From Bombus terrestris (taxonomy: Eukaryota > Arthropoda > Insecta > Hymenoptera > Apidae): 64,000 bases of DNA. Shown here piece after piece: positions 1 to 14,600 of this stretch. Positions within the stretch are counted from its first letter, which is position 1, and each line of letters opens with the position of its first letter. The DNA is taken from assembly GCF_910591885.1 (NCBI RefSeq), contig NC_063279.1, positions 7,750,001 to 7,814,000 of the forward strand. Direction: 5' to 3'. A model generated the notes under the pieces. It was not told the DNA's origin. It worked only from the letters and a program-made list of their open reading frames with translations, and ran no database searches. A program made the translations under genes and the position numbers.

Positions 1-3000
1 GCCAAAGTTACTCCTGTGTTGTTTACCATTTTCGAGAAAATTCCTTCGGGCCTGTCTCGCAATAATTCATGAGGGCAACCGAATTCCTGTTTTAATAGAT
101 ATAACATATATTACAATGTTCATCCATAGAGATGTAGATATATATGTATGTTAAGTTTTAATACAAAGCCCTGTTCTTATTTCTCTCAACCAATTTAAAT
201 TATTGAACTCAAGTATGAACACATATGTGTAAAACCAAAACAAATTTATGTTACAATCCAGCATTTATAGTTACCAATTTATTTTTACCGATTTTTTTGC
301 TCTAGAATGTAAATTATCGGATCTCAATGAATCCCTATTATTCTCAAGTAAAATGGAATGTCAATGATACGATCTCGATGACACCTATACGTGTTCATAT
401 TTCCAGTTAATCTTAAAATGAATCGTACCGCTATGTAACCGTTGTCCATTACTATAATTCTGTCACTATCAATAATAGTGTGCAGACGATGAGCAATTGT
501 AATGACAGTACAGTCAGAAAATCTCGTTCTTATGGTTTTTTGAATTAGTTCATCCGTGCTTAAAAAAAAAAAATTATAGTTAAATATATAAGAAATGAAA
601 ATTTCTAGTGAACGTGAAAGTTATACAAAATATTAAAATTACTGCGTATCGATATTAGCTGTAGCCTCATCCAAGACCAATATTCGGTTGTTTCTTAAAA
701 CTGCTCTAGCCAAGCATATCAATTGTCTCTGTCCAATACTCAAATTACTTCCGCCATTCATTATCTTTTGATCCAGTACAAGATTGTTCAATTCGACCTG
801 TCGAAGACTATCCCATAGTAGCACGTCATTATAAATATGGGATGGGTCCAGATTGTAACGCAATGATTCGGAGAACAAAAATGGGTGTTGAGGAATAATC
901 GATATTCGCGAACGTAACTCATGCAAACCTAATGTACTACTATCTCTCCCATCAATTTTAATCTCTCCTTGCAATCCTTCGGCAAATAGCCGGAAAAGCG
1001 CTGATATTAAAGACGATTTTCCTGCGCCAGTTCTACCTACGACACCAACTTTCCATCCCGCTTCTATCGTCAAATTTAAGTTCTATGAAAATAGAAGAAG
1101 TTACAGATAAATAATTAGAATTTCATAATTCCATTAAAATAATATTCGTCTAATAATTCTTGCATAATATTTGTTCTTGTTTCATCACCTTTAATACAGC
1201 AGTTTCATCTTGGTCATATTTCATGCTAACATTCTTCAGAGCCAATTGTCCATGTTTTGGCCAATCTGCTGGTGGTGGATTGTCGCTGGTCCATGGATCT
1301 TCCTTAGGCAAGTTAATATATTGTAAGATCCTCTCTACAGATGTTATGTGAGCTATCATTTCGCCACTCTGTCTCATCCCGTGTTGCAAAGTGCCAACTA
1401 TAATTAACGACTGCGATATAGCTAAACCGACGTTACCACCAAGGACGTTCTCTATGGTCAGAAATATCAAACACATTTTAAGTGAAAATTTACAAAAATA
1501 AAATTCTAATTTCTTTTCTTTTATATTACCTGTATCCATTAGGATAAAAGACAAGCAGACACACGCAACGAACATTATCGCGACAAAATCTAGATACAAT
1601 CCAAAAGTTTCGGGGATGCTTATGGTCATGCACCATGCACCTGTATGCACATCTTGTAAATCGTCGAATTGTTTTTGCAATAACTCCACGATATTCGAAC
1701 CACTACTTCTGATAGTGGTCAATCCACTTAATGTAGCATTTACATGGGAGAATATTGGACTCTTTGCTGCAGATTTATTAGAATTATGTAGCTCTTTATA
1801 ATGAATTTTTCTTATTAATTAATTATAATTATAACAATTAATTATAAATAAACTAATATAAATAATATAACAGACTTAATTATAAATAGACTTTTCTAAA
1901 CAAAAGCCTCTTTTATCCATTAAATATTATAATAATTAATTTGGGTTTTTACACCTTGATAAAAATGCATAAATATTCGCAATCTAATTATGAAATACTT
2001 GCCTATACCCTCAAGACGCTTGATACTTTGAGCGGTTCTTAGATACGTATTCCTTGTAAAATAAAATAGAATAAGAAATACCGTTAGTGGAATGAGCATC
2101 CAATAATTCATGGCTACTACCATGAAATTAATGCCGATTATCACAAGAAATACTTGGATGGTCTCTAACATCACCCTCGGCAATATTTCATCCATGGAAC
2201 CCATATCCTTGGAAAATCTATTTAAAATCCTTCCTGTAGAAACAAATTCACATCATTTAATTTACATTGACTTTTTCACATAAATAAACACTTTTAAAAT
2301 ATATATGATAATTCATTAATAAATTCTACGATATAGAAAATTTTAAAGCGATATCTACCAGAAGCGTTACGATGGAAAAAGGTCATCGTCGCTTGCAATA
2401 TATTAGAGAACATCATGTCGTGAAGATTTTTACTAGCGTTCATGCAAATCTTCATGAAGGATATATTCCTAGCGAATATTGTCGCAATGCAGGCTATAAT
2501 GCAAAAGGTATACACATATATGGCGTTAGATGTAGTTAAAAGACCATATTTGTCCAAAGTGAACACATGCGACAATATCGTGTTATTCATTAAGTAACCC
2601 GAATATTGAGGTTTAAACGGTTGGCTTCCATTTAAGGAATTTCTTATGATTTCAAGGTTCGTCCAATAGGAAACCCAATAATCGTTTCCACTAGTTGCTA
2701 CTTGGGATATAATTATGGTAAATAATAAAGTGAGTAATGCATAAATGGAGCCACCATATTGAAAGTATTTCTTGTAAACTTTGTTGGAGACACGACCTGT
2801 TGCTATAGCTTCATCATTATCTGGCGCTGATATTTTGTCTTCATAGTCGTAGGAAATCTAAAAATGATTATATCAGATACTAATTTCTTAACGTTACAAA
2901 ATATATGTTATAATTACCACGCTACTGTTAGTGGATACTACGGAAGACAATCTACGGATACCACTTCTACTAGGTCTCTTCTCCGCAAAGGAATTTTCAG

Positions 3001-6000
3001 AAGCTTCTACAATTTCGCTCTCTTTTCTAGCTTCCGTTGATGTTTTAATGCGATTCATCATATTTACAAAGTCTTCGTTAAATTTCGATAATTCTGCATA
3101 CGTTCCATGCATGCTTATGCAACCCTTGAAAAATACGGAAGATGATTCACAATTTTAAAACTATTCTTTATGAATAAATTATATTAAAGTTATTTTTGTT
3201 TAATAAAAATATTTACACGATCCAATACTGCAATGGTGTCAGCCTGTTTGATAAATTGCAATTGATGGGTGACCAAAATTCTGGTCGTTCCATGAAGGTA
3301 GTTTTTGATACACCTGTGGAAGAGATGTTTAGCCACGCGTGAATCTACTGCGCTCAAAGGATCGTCTAATAAATAGATATCCGCTTTTCTGTAAACGGCT
3401 CGTGCCAGATTTATTCGCGCCTTTTGTCCCCCGGATAAAGAGGACCCGCTTTCTCCTACATTGCTCATGTCACCATAAGGGAGTTGCTGAAAATCTTTCG
3501 TCAGAGCACAAGCTCTCGTCACCTAAAACGTATCGATTCTTCATATAATTAACTCGGAACATCACTTAATTACATTTAATACAATTAGAAAATCTAAAAA
3601 ATATTAAAATAAAATTTTTTGAGGAATTCTTAGGTAGACTTGAAAAATAAATATGTAGCTTTTCAATAGTCCATTTTAAATGATCTTGTAAACTAAATAA
3701 TCTATTTCTGTCTTCTGGAATAAGCTCTATTATTAGCTTTTTCATGAATCTATTACAACTTTTAATACAAAAAGTATATCAGTAGAACTTACAGCCATGT
3801 ATCTGTCCTTGTCATAAGGTTGTCCAAAGAGAATATTGTCCCTAACAGTTCCAGAGAAAAGCCAAGCTTCCTGACTGGCGTAAGAAATCCTCAAATTCGG
3901 AATATTTGACGCGTACCCTTCTTTATCGTATTCAACATCCTGAAATGGTTTACCATATAGTTTTACCCTTCCAGCTCCCAAAGGAAGTTCCTTTAATAGA
4001 AGCTGTAAAATCGAAGATTTTCCTGAGCCTACTGGGCCCACCAAAGCACACAATTCCCCATTTTCAATCTTCATAGAGATGTTACACAAAGTGGGTGGCA
4101 GCTGCTTGGGCACCCAGTTCGCCGATACTCGTTCCAATATTATCGAAACTTGTACTTGTTCATCAACATTGTTTAAATTCGAATTTTGGTTTCCATTCAT
4201 CATTCTAATAGATTCTACATTTTCTTCCTTTGCCTTTCTTCTCTTAAACTTTAAGACTCCGCTTGGATGAATTTGGCCGAGCATCCTCCCTTCATTTGAT
4301 CGTTCTTCTAATAATAAAAATTGCTAGAAAAAAAAAGTTTTTAGTAAAAGATAAGTGATTATGTTAAAATAATATCATTATGATAATTATATTTTGAACA
4401 ACTTCTAATCTTTTAGTGGACACCAATGTTTCTCCAGCCATTAGAAGAGCTTGAGGAAAGAATAGCGTGGTTGTGAGCTGAAGGATCTCAAAGTAGCTAG
4501 ACAACATGAACGTTATTTCTGGCCGTAGATTGTATCCCAATAGAACGTACGATAGGAGAGTTAGAAACAGAATTATACGATTTGTAAAAACCATAAGGGC
4601 CAGATATACTGCACGAACGTATGAAGTATTTCCTATTTTCTTGATTTCAGTGGAACGTGCAGCTGTAACGATCTTCTCAAATGGCTTTTCCCAGGCGTAC
4701 ATTTTGATTACCTGGACAGATATCGAATTTTTTATGACGTGTTTTAATATAGACATACGTAAATTATACGATTCTATAGAGTGACACAAAAGTACAGCGA
4801 TCAAACATTTTTAATTTGAATAATTTATATAATATTTAATTGAAAAATTCTTCAAATATCTAAACTTTCTATATTTATTCTTTGGTTACCTGAATACCAC
4901 TTATAAGTTCATTCATATGCTGCATTCTTTTATCCATGAAGAAAGCGGCAACTTTCCTAAATCGTCGGGTCATTGTAAGGAATATAAAATGAGTCGGAAC
5001 AGTCATTAGTAAAAGAGCTCCGACACCAATTATACTTGGAATTCCTATTTTGTGCCACATTACCACAGTCACGACGGTAAGCTAAAAATTAATTACAGGA
5101 GGATAATTTAAAAATAAATATAAAAATTTGAAGAAATATCTTTCTTGTAATTAAAATTACTTGAATGGGTGTTATCCAGAGAAAATTTAAATAATAAGTT
5201 AATTCGTCGAAGCGACTGACGTCGTTGCTGAGAAGATTTACCACCTGACCAGAACTGATTTGAGACAAGGAGTTTTCACTAAGCCTTAGTATCTACAACA
5301 GGAAGATATACTACAAATATACATATCAGGCGAACAAACTCAAGGATATCTTTAATTTAGTGAAGACTGTATGACGGCGATAGCAACTACAATAATAGTA
5401 TTTATAATCAGCGTAAGCGAACCCGTTAATTTATGTTAACTACGTTATCAATATACTTTGAAGGATATATTGACGATAAAATGTTAATTATCGATGCATC
5501 ATTCATACTTAAAAAACTCCTATGATATTTTCTAACAAATATTTTATTATTTGAATAATTACTTTTACTCTATCATACCTTTTCAAACTATAATTATGCA
5601 AACTTTTAAAATTAATAAATTAATAAAATCACGAAAATTTTAATTCTTACTTTTCTATAAATTAACGAGCAACAAGCGATCCTCATCTTCATGCCTGTCT
5701 TTCGTGATAGTAGAGTACAATGATGCAAAATAAACACTGAAATTATTAGGCACGTTATTAGATAACCAACATAAGCTAAAACTTCATTTTTTGTGATGGG
5801 TTTGATGTCATCGCTGATTCTGAAGTAGGTGATAATCCACGACACTATAATTGGGCTCACTACAATTAGAATTGCGAATTGAAGTGAGAATAGCAGGCCA
5901 ATGCAGATATATTCTTTCCAAAATGTACGAATCAAAGCTCTTTCTAAACGAGGGGAGTCGTTGTCTTTGCTTAATTGCTTGTAATGATGCGTTTCTTTTT

Positions 6001-6634
6001 GCTTTTGTTCCCATTTTTGAAGTTCCTGGTTCCAGAATCTACATATAACAAATGGAGAAAATAAATAACTTTCTTTTTATTTTTATTGTAAAAATGGAAT
6101 TTAGATAAAATTAAAAATATCTTAATCATTATCAATTGCTCATATTATTCTGAATGTTCAAATTTTCCAATAAAACTGGTAAACGTTCTACAAACGTAGA
6201 ATGTGTAAATTCAAAAATCCGTCCAAACTCGAAAGAGCAAGGCTAGATATAGTTACTGAATAAATGATAAATAAGTAACAAACAACGTGGAACTTTGAAA
6301 TTTGAAACTCATAGTGACAATACATTCTAAATTGCTAATTGCGACTTTAAAGAATTTATTGCGTTGCTCACTCTTGTAATCCATCCGTGACTGTTTTGGA
6401 TGCATCTGATTTTAAGGGCTGATATAGATCTGATAACGTGAGATCCCTTTTAGTACCACTCATGAATATGTCTTTCATCCATCTAAAGTATTATAACAAG
6501 CATCGTAAATAATATACAATTATTTTTAAAACGTATAAAATAATATTATAAAAATTATACCCAAAAAGTAATCGACTGATTGGATTTGCAGTTTCTTGCG
6601 GATTTCGTTTAGTGTACATGAATTTTACTTCCAT
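1..6634 (-). CDS. ABCC4-like multidrug-resistance-associated transporter, copy A (3' end cut by window)
   Basis: Full-type ABC exporter of the ABCC4 / insect lethal(2)03659 group, an ATP-driven efflux pump for organic anions in the plasma membrane. I rebuilt 16 exons, which together stay in frame for about 1376 residues: 6634-6561, 6482-6372, 6038-5651, 5292-5161, 5081-4890, 4711-4403, 4323-3793, 3522-3217, 3124-2918, 2857-2359, 2233-2009, 1766-1530, 1451-1189, 1082-643, 558-429 and 86-1. Order is TMD1, NBD1, TMD2, NBD2. NBD1 has Walker A GPVGSGKS (about 498-505), LSGGQ (about 608) and Walker B ending LLDD, with Asp at the catalytic Glu position, as is usual in ABCC. NBD2 has GRTGAGKS (about 1174), LSIGQ and ILVLDE, so one competent ATP site is expected. 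The 1766 acceptor and the GTTGTT donor at 4402 are weak. Only the last C-terminal residues are missing. The start is the first ATG of the 74-nt exon, which has the same length as in copy B. Confidence 0.9.
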
Positions 6635-8640
6635 TTTTCTGTTGCTTTAATGTCCACCGCGTAATTTTTCAACCAACTAACGTCCACACGGTATTTACTG
6701 CAGTACTTATAACAGCTGATAAATTTGGAATAATGAATTTAAAAAATAAAAGTTACCTTGAACAATCGTAAACGTATATTCATTGTCTCTACATACAAAG
6801 TTACTTTAAATTTCGATTAAAACAAATTGCGTAACGTACAATACACTCTGTAACAGATTTTTGTCTAAAATATAAACATTAAAACATTTTTATATTTGTA
6901 ACATAATACATATATAATATTCGAAGGATTTAAAAATTCGCGCGGTCTACCCCACGATCTATTGTATGACTTACCTTGATTGTTTGTATTTAGTACAAGT
7001 TTGAACTTTATTGTGCGTGAGTGTGTTAGGCACTGTTATTTTGTATTAATTATACTGAAGTACAATGTGATCAATCAAAACGAATATAGGATTCCTTTAA
7101 ATAAATATCCTTTATGAAACTATTTTTCTACGATACGTATCACTGTCTTAAAAGAATGCAACTTCCACTTGACATGTGAAAACTGTTACGTACTGTGAAT
7201 TATTAAAATAAATTATTTCCATTAGTAGAATTATATTTACAGTTCTATGGTGTACGAACATAAGTGCCACTGTTTTAAAAGAATAGAACTGCCATCTAAA
7301 CACATGAACTGGTAAGTACTATAAATTATTTCCATTAAGGTATAAAAATAAAGACTTTTATTTACAGTTAGATATAATTTATGTATACATAAAAAATATA
7401 ACAATATAATTTTCGAAAATATATAGCAAATTACAATGAACACTGTATCGCTGTATAATTCTCGCGAATATATTCTTCATTCGATTGATCTTATCAATCT
7501 ATCGACGGATGTATCGAGCACTGTATACATAATAGATTAATCAATTCTCGATCTCTATCATAACAATATATATACTGTAGTACATGTAGTTATGGTATAT
7601 TTTGCACTTATAATACATAATAAGATCGTAATATATATATATAGTATTAACTATGTGTAGAAAAGTACTATGAACGTTGCATTTTCGCTTACGATGATAA
7701 AAATAATATTATAAGAAATCTTGATTCTTATTGCTAACTTAAATGTTTACTTTTGGTATCTACGCAAACGTCCAAAATTATTGAAAATTCATTTGCTTCC
7801 TTTTCCTTTTTTTCCTATTGCACGCGGCATATATTATAAAATTTTTTATGACGTAAAACGTAACATAAATATATAAAGTATGAAGTACAAAAATGAAGTA
7901 TATTTATAGATATTTGTAAGTTTGATACGCCGCACAGTAGCGTTCTATTTATATAAGTACTTTCGGTTACTATATACTTACGGATTTTCATGCATTTATG
8001 AAAAACTTTAACGTATAAAAATACATAAAATTTCCAAAAGAAATTTTTTGGTATAATATTTAGAAGGTGAACAAAATTTCTATTTAGATTTCGTTTCTTT
8101 AGTCGTATTCGTAGAAATATGAGTTTGCATAAAAATCTGCAAGAAAGTTTTCGTTGTATAAGAAAGTTCTTGGAATAACAATCGTAATAATTTGCGTACA
8201 GAGAGATATAAAAATATGCTTCCTCGGATATTATATACCGCTCGCGACTATATTGTACTATATTCATTATATAACTACATTGTCTACGCTTGTAATAATA
8301 CTTGGTAGGATTAAAATTAAGAACGTGATTTGCGTATTGCAGAATGCGTAAGCACTATTGCTTGGTAATTAAAAGAACTGCTACAATAAAAGTAATAGTT
8401 CCCAGCATTAAGTAATAACTTCTAATCTTAATTCAAAATCAATCACAATTAAACCACACTTTGAAACGTGATAAAATTCATAGCTAAATAATACTTTTAG
8501 TAATAAACTTTTGCATCTTTGGATGTAACAGCTATACTTTTCTTTCTCTTGAAATAAACACAATTCATATATTGGAGTTGTTTTCATATTGCTGCAAACC
8601 CTTTTTCATGATCAAGCTATTTAATTTATTTATTTAATAA
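6635..8640. other. Spacer between the two tandem ABCC genes
   Basis: About 2 kb between the stop of copy B (8641) and the start of copy A (6634). It includes the 3' UTR of copy B (AATAAA-like words follow the stop at once), the copy A promoter and 5' UTR, and one dispersed repeat copy (7975-8145). Open frames here (for example on the minus strand at 7815-8267) are Tyr/Ile/Phe-rich AT noise. A short near-duplicate of about 40 bp (TGAAACTATTTTTCTACG...CTTAAAAGAATGCAACTTCC against CACTGTTTTAAAAGAATAGA) appears around 7135-7300. Confidence 0.5.
7975..8145. repeat. Dispersed TIR repeat family, copy between the two ABCC genes
   Basis: Left end TTACGGATTTTCATGCATTTA, then TACATAAAATTTCC, TCTATTTAGATTTCGTTTC, and right end ATATGAGTTTGCATAAAAATC. 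It shares word order with the other copies. Confidence 0.5.
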
Positions 8641-11600
8641 TCATCGTTTTCCGTATATGCCAATGTAAGATTGTTTTGCTACTTTCACTAATTGATCGTA
8701 CATCGCACGATCACTTTCTTTAACTAGTGATTTAAATTGACTGTAATTGTTTTGTAATAGTATATAAGGATGATCATATTCCTGCAAATTAAAATATTAT
8801 TTTTTATAATTGATTAATTCTTATGCAGAAGAGCTTAATTATTTAACATAGTAATGTATTAAAGCTAATTAAATGACCAATATCAGATCATATTTAAAGC
8901 TAAGTAGATAAATAATAAATTCTACTTACAGCCATGCGTCCTTTATCCATGACTAAAACCTTATTGCTATCCATGATAGTATTTAACCTATGGGCAATGG
9001 TAAGAACGGTGCATTTGGCAAATTTCTTTCGTATTGTATGCTGGATCAGGGCATCTGTTTGTGGATCCACATTGGCTGTAGCTTCATCGAGCATAAGTAT
9101 TTTATTATTTCTTAATATAGCTCTTGCCAAACAAACCAACTGTCTTTGACCTACACTATAGTTACTGCCCCTATCCAAAACACGGCTTTCCAAGCCTGTT
9201 CCAGCAGTAATTACAGCATCCTTCAGTTCTACCTTTATAATATGATAAAAAAGATTGTTAAAGCCCTTATCTATAAAAAAAAGAAGAAAAGTAAGACAGA
9301 TTGAGTATTACAATTTACCTCATCGAGTACTTCCCAAAGAGCTTTATCCGTAAATTCGTTGAAAGGATCCAAATTACGTCTTAAGGTACCAGAAAATAGA
9401 ACTGGATCTTGGGGAATGATCGATATATTACGTCGTAAATCTTCTAAACAAATGGATCCAGTGTCTATACCATCGATTTCTATGACACCTTCAATTTTGG
9501 CTAGTCTAAACAGAGCTGATATTAAGGATGATTTTCCAGCTCCTGTTCTTCCCACTATACCTATCTTTTCTCCAGGATTAATGACGAGATTCAGTCCTTT
9601 TAATACTGGAGGATCATCCTCTACGTATTTCATATAAACGTTTCTGAACCTGATCATTCCATCTGTTGGCCAATTCTTTGGTGCATTAGCAGGTAGTGGA
9701 AGTTGCTTCTCGATTTTCTTGGCAAACTTTCCCCTATCACGTAAATTCGGTTCAGGCACAATTTGCGTATACTCCAACACACGTTCCACAGACATCATCT
9801 GGTTTGCCACTTCAGCATTCTGTCTCATTCCCCACTGAATCATTCCTGTCATGGCCATTACCTGCGTGATGGCCAAGCCTACCTCTCCACCAGAAAATGA
9901 TTGTTGCAATAAGAGGAAACTGAAAATAACTAGAGATGTGAAGACGAAGCAAAATACGTCCAACGAGAATCCAAAGCTAGTGCTCGCCACTATATACATG
10001 TAAACTGTGGAAGTATGGACATCTTGCAGTTTGTCAAATTCTTTTCTTAATATATCCTGTGCGCAGTATGCTCTTATGGTACTCAATCCATTTAAAGTAG
10101 CGTTTAAATGAGTAAACACAGGGGATCGAGTCATGCCCTCCATTCTTTTAATGTTCTTGCTAGTCCTCAAAAATACCTTCCTTATCCAATAAAATACAGT
10201 ACCCAAAAATACTATAGGAATTAAGAAAAGTGGATTGATTATACATGATACTGCTAAAGATCCAAACATCATCATGCATATTTGACCAGCATCGAGTATA
10301 GCCTTTGGTAACAATTCATCAATGGCTCCCATGTCTTTAGAAAATCTATTGAGAATTCGGCCACTAGGATTCGTATCAAAGAACCTCATGCCTGTCCTAA
10401 TTAAGGCACTAAATGCCATATCATGCAACCTTTGACTGCATAATATGCACACTTTATAGAAGGTTAATGATCTAGTAATACCAATGCAAAATAATCCAAC
10501 GATAATAGCGGTATAAACATACATGCTATTATACATAGAGGAAATATCGAGGTTTTCAATCGAGGTATTATTGGTAGCGTTTAACTTAGCTTCTGTAATG
10601 TAATAATGTCGCGTTTCTTCTTCATTTACTCTGAAAATATTTATTTTATAAAATGAAATCTTAAAGAAATAGAAATCGCCCCAATGTTTTTTGATACTTA
10701 CAAAATAGGAACAAAATAATCGTTGAGACTAGCCATAAACTGTGTACATATAAACAATAGGAGTACCGTACAGGCTAGGCATAAATTGGCACCAGTTTGG
10801 AAGTACTTAATGAACATTGGTCCCTTGACTACACCACGAGAAGTTCCTTCTAAACCATCGTTAAATTTCTCAGAATTTTTGTCTTCTTCCTCGTCGTCTG
10901 TTCCTCCACTACTTGCTTCTGGAGTTCGGCTCTATTGCAATAAATCTATTAATATATTTCACGAAAGATTACGCAGCTGCAAAAAGTAAAAGGTCAAGGT
11001 ACTAGGTAATTAGCTCCTCACCGATTTCAATGCCCTTGAAATATGTCGTTAAGGTCACCATTCTGAACAACTTTTTCCTATACATATAACAGGTGGTCAA
11101 CTTTAATCTTCGAGTTATACATAGAAGTTATACATATGTTTGGTATCATATATTTTGCGTGAAGCTGTCGACGTGTTACCTCCTCATGAATCTTAACGGA
11201 ATTTTTTTTAAATATCTTCATAGTGATATATGAACAATGAAAAAACAAAAATAAAAATTCCACTCACTGAATTCGAGAAGGAAAGGAACAGGTAGGATTA
11301 AGCTACTTAAATGATGACAGCCCAAGTAAGCGAGCTATGTGGGTAATGCCGATAATAGTGGACAGTTATAATTTGGACACACACACACATATACACAGGC
11401 AATAACTATAATATTTCGTGTACAATTTTGTATAAAATATAGCAAGTATATAAATGATACCAAACATGCTCTGTCTTTAACTCAAAAACTAAACTCGACC
11501 ATCCAATATTCCACATAGGAAGAAGTTGTTCAATTAATGGTGACCATAACAAAATATTTCAAGGGCATCGAAATCGGTGAGGAGGTAATTATTCGGCACC

Positions 11601-14600
11601 TTCATCTAATAAAATAATCTTACTCTAGTGCTTGATGATGAAAATTGTCTTTTCATACTACTCTTCTCTAAAGAGCTATCCTCGGTAGAATCTGATTCCG
11701 CTGCTAGCAATTCTGCATACTCTGGTCGTTGACTTAGTAAGTCTTGAAATTGGGAAAATACCGTGACTTTTCCTTGCTCTATGAGTATAATAGCATCCAC
11801 ATTTTTCACATACTGCAACTGGTGAGTAGCCAAAATCCGCGTTTTTCCAGCTAAATATCTTTGTATACATTCTTCAAATAAATGTTTGCTGACATGGGTG
11901 TCAACCTAAAATTTATAAAATAATATACATCTTTGTACTTAAATTATTTTAAAATGTAATCATTTCTTTTAAAGTACTTACAGCACTCAGTGGATCATCT
12001 AGTAAATAAATATCCGCCTGTCTATATAAAGATCTAGCTAAATTAACCCTAGCTTTCTGTCCTCCTGACAAAGAACTACCTCTTTCTCCAACAATTGTTT
12101 GATCTCCTTGGGGGAATTGCTTGAAATCTCTTTGAAGAGAACAAGCTTTCACAACCTTCTGATATAATTGACGATCATAAGGTTGTCCAAAAAGAATATT
12201 CTGTCTAACAGTGGACCCAAAGACCCAAGCTTCTTGTCCAGCATAGCTCAGACTTCCATTCACTTTCACGTGACCTCCAGTTACTTCTATTTCTCCAAGA
12301 ATAGCGGACAGGAAAGAACTCTTTCCGGCTCCGACCATACCTATTACGGCATATATCTTTCCTTTTTGTATTTCAAGATTTACACCTTCAAGAGTGTTTT
12401 CGGATTGACTTGGTTCCCATTTAGCCGTTAAGTGGTTCATCTTTACTGCGTATGTCTCCTGATTCATTGTTGAAAAAGGTTTCTTTTCTATAAGAAAACA
12501 AATATTTTTAAAAAATGCTTTACTTTCGTATTCCATATCACTAGACTGCGGAAGCATTTATGACAAATTTAATATGCAAAAACGCACAAAATATACATAA
12601 TGCACAAAAATGCATAAAATACCCAAAGTATAGTGCTTATATTTGCGTAAACATCCGCAGTCTATACATAATATATCAAATGTTTACCCCCTATTATATT
12701 CGCCGTATTCTTAAGCAAGTCGCTAGCAACAACCACTAAACCATTGTGTCTTCTTTTTTCTGAAGAATCATCCAGATTCTCATAACCGTCTATTTCATCG
12801 TCAATATATGGTATATCGGGCTTCGAAGTTTTATTGGAAGTATGCTTTGAGATGCTATTGATACTACCATTAATGCTAGTTGTAAAGTTGCTTAAAATAT
12901 GGCCACTGTCTTGAAATTCCTCGTACATCAAAAAGTGTTGTAATCTTCTCACAGCTACCAAGCATTCGGCAATTTCAGCAAAACCCCGTACGAACATTCC
13001 AGACATAGTATGCGCCAGAATATTAAAATAGGAAGAAAAGACGAATACTTTGTCGACTGATAATTCATCGCCAAATAGTAGCATACTAATTAAAGTACAA
13101 AAGAGGGCCATTCTTGTAGTGAACAAGTTGAAGGTCATGTAGATGCCTCGGATATAAGCACTTTTAGTCACCACTTGCAATTCTAATTTACGGGCAGTTT
13201 CGATTAAAGCACAGAATGGTTTTTCCCATGCATACATCTTAATGACCTGAACTCCTGATATAATTTCGTCCATTAAACGAACTCTCTCATCAGTTTTCAT
13301 GGCAGTCTGTAGTCGAAACTTGGAGGACAGCTTTCCCGTATATGCTAAAACATAAATTTCACATTGAAAATATATAATATTTCATAAATTTTAAAGCTTA
13401 TAGCTTTACTAGTATCTAATTCAAGGCCTTGCACTTGCATGTTTACAAAAAAAATAATTAATTAATAGAGTAGAATGTTTTAATTAATAGACTACTTTCA
13501 TAAATAGAATATTTTACAAAATATCGTAAGTAAGCTATGTCATATTTTACAAGTGCAAGAACTCGAGCTTTTCCAGCTTGACAATGGAATCATCATTGCC
13601 AGAAACTCACATTGAATCGGTACAACAACGAAGACCGCAGCGATACCAATTAATCCAGCGTATCCCGCTTCGATATAAAGAAAGTATGCTATAATTAACG
13701 TAGAAAGTGGTGCAGACCACATATGATGTATGAAAATGGAAACGAGATCAAATCTATTCACATCATTGGCCACCAAATTGACCACTTTCCCTGGTGCCGT
13801 TTCACCAAGCGCTGTTTTGCTAAGCCGTAACGCCTAAAAACAAATACATTGATATTGTCGTTTTATACATGCAATGGTTAGTAAAGGTTTCATATCGCAC
13901 ATGTATTTCAAAAGTATCACAATTTGAAATAATTAAATCCTATGCTAGAAGAACATTAACAGCGTTGAACTAAGAAGAGATGATTACAAAAATATTTAAC
14001 CATTTTCTAGATCCTAGAGTATTCCAACATTATGTGTTTAATATAAATGATTTTTTGTAAGCTTCCAAATAGTTCCTCGCTTCTTCTGAAACACTAGTTT
14101 GACATTGTAACACTTCAAAAATACACGCGCGATATAATTTTATTATTTGACTGAGGTAAGTAGTCTTTAAAAGTAAAGCCTCACTGCTGATTACATTTCC
14201 TGTATTACCTTCCGGTATACTACAGAACAAGTAGCGACCCTAATTCTCGCGCCAACATGAAACGCGCCGAAAACCACTTGATTGAGCGCGATTACATTTA
14301 TAGCTGTTGCTATACAAATTCCACCCGCGTATAGTAACGCAGTTTCATAAGTTTCGGTCGTGTTCTTTTTGAAGTAACGCAGAAGCCCACCCAGAAGCAT
14401 CGGTGTCCCTAATCTTTAAACGGATACAAGACATCATAATCGTGTAAGGATATTGAAGTAGGTACAACATTTTCTTGCATTATGATCAGAGATCGATATT
14501 GGATCTGGTTAGAATTAAAACTTTTCTTTAAATAGATAAAGCCAGACATTTATCAATGTTTTTAGATACATATCGCCAGAATTCCGTTGACGAAAATAAT

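Noticed and set aside
2931..3548. Plus-strand frames over ABCC copy A exons
   Set aside because: Antisense shadows of well-supported NBD1 and linker exons.
7815..8267. 150-codon minus-strand frame between the ABCC genes
   Set aside because: Tyr/Ile/Phe/Asn-rich AT-noise composition, and it covers a dispersed repeat copy.
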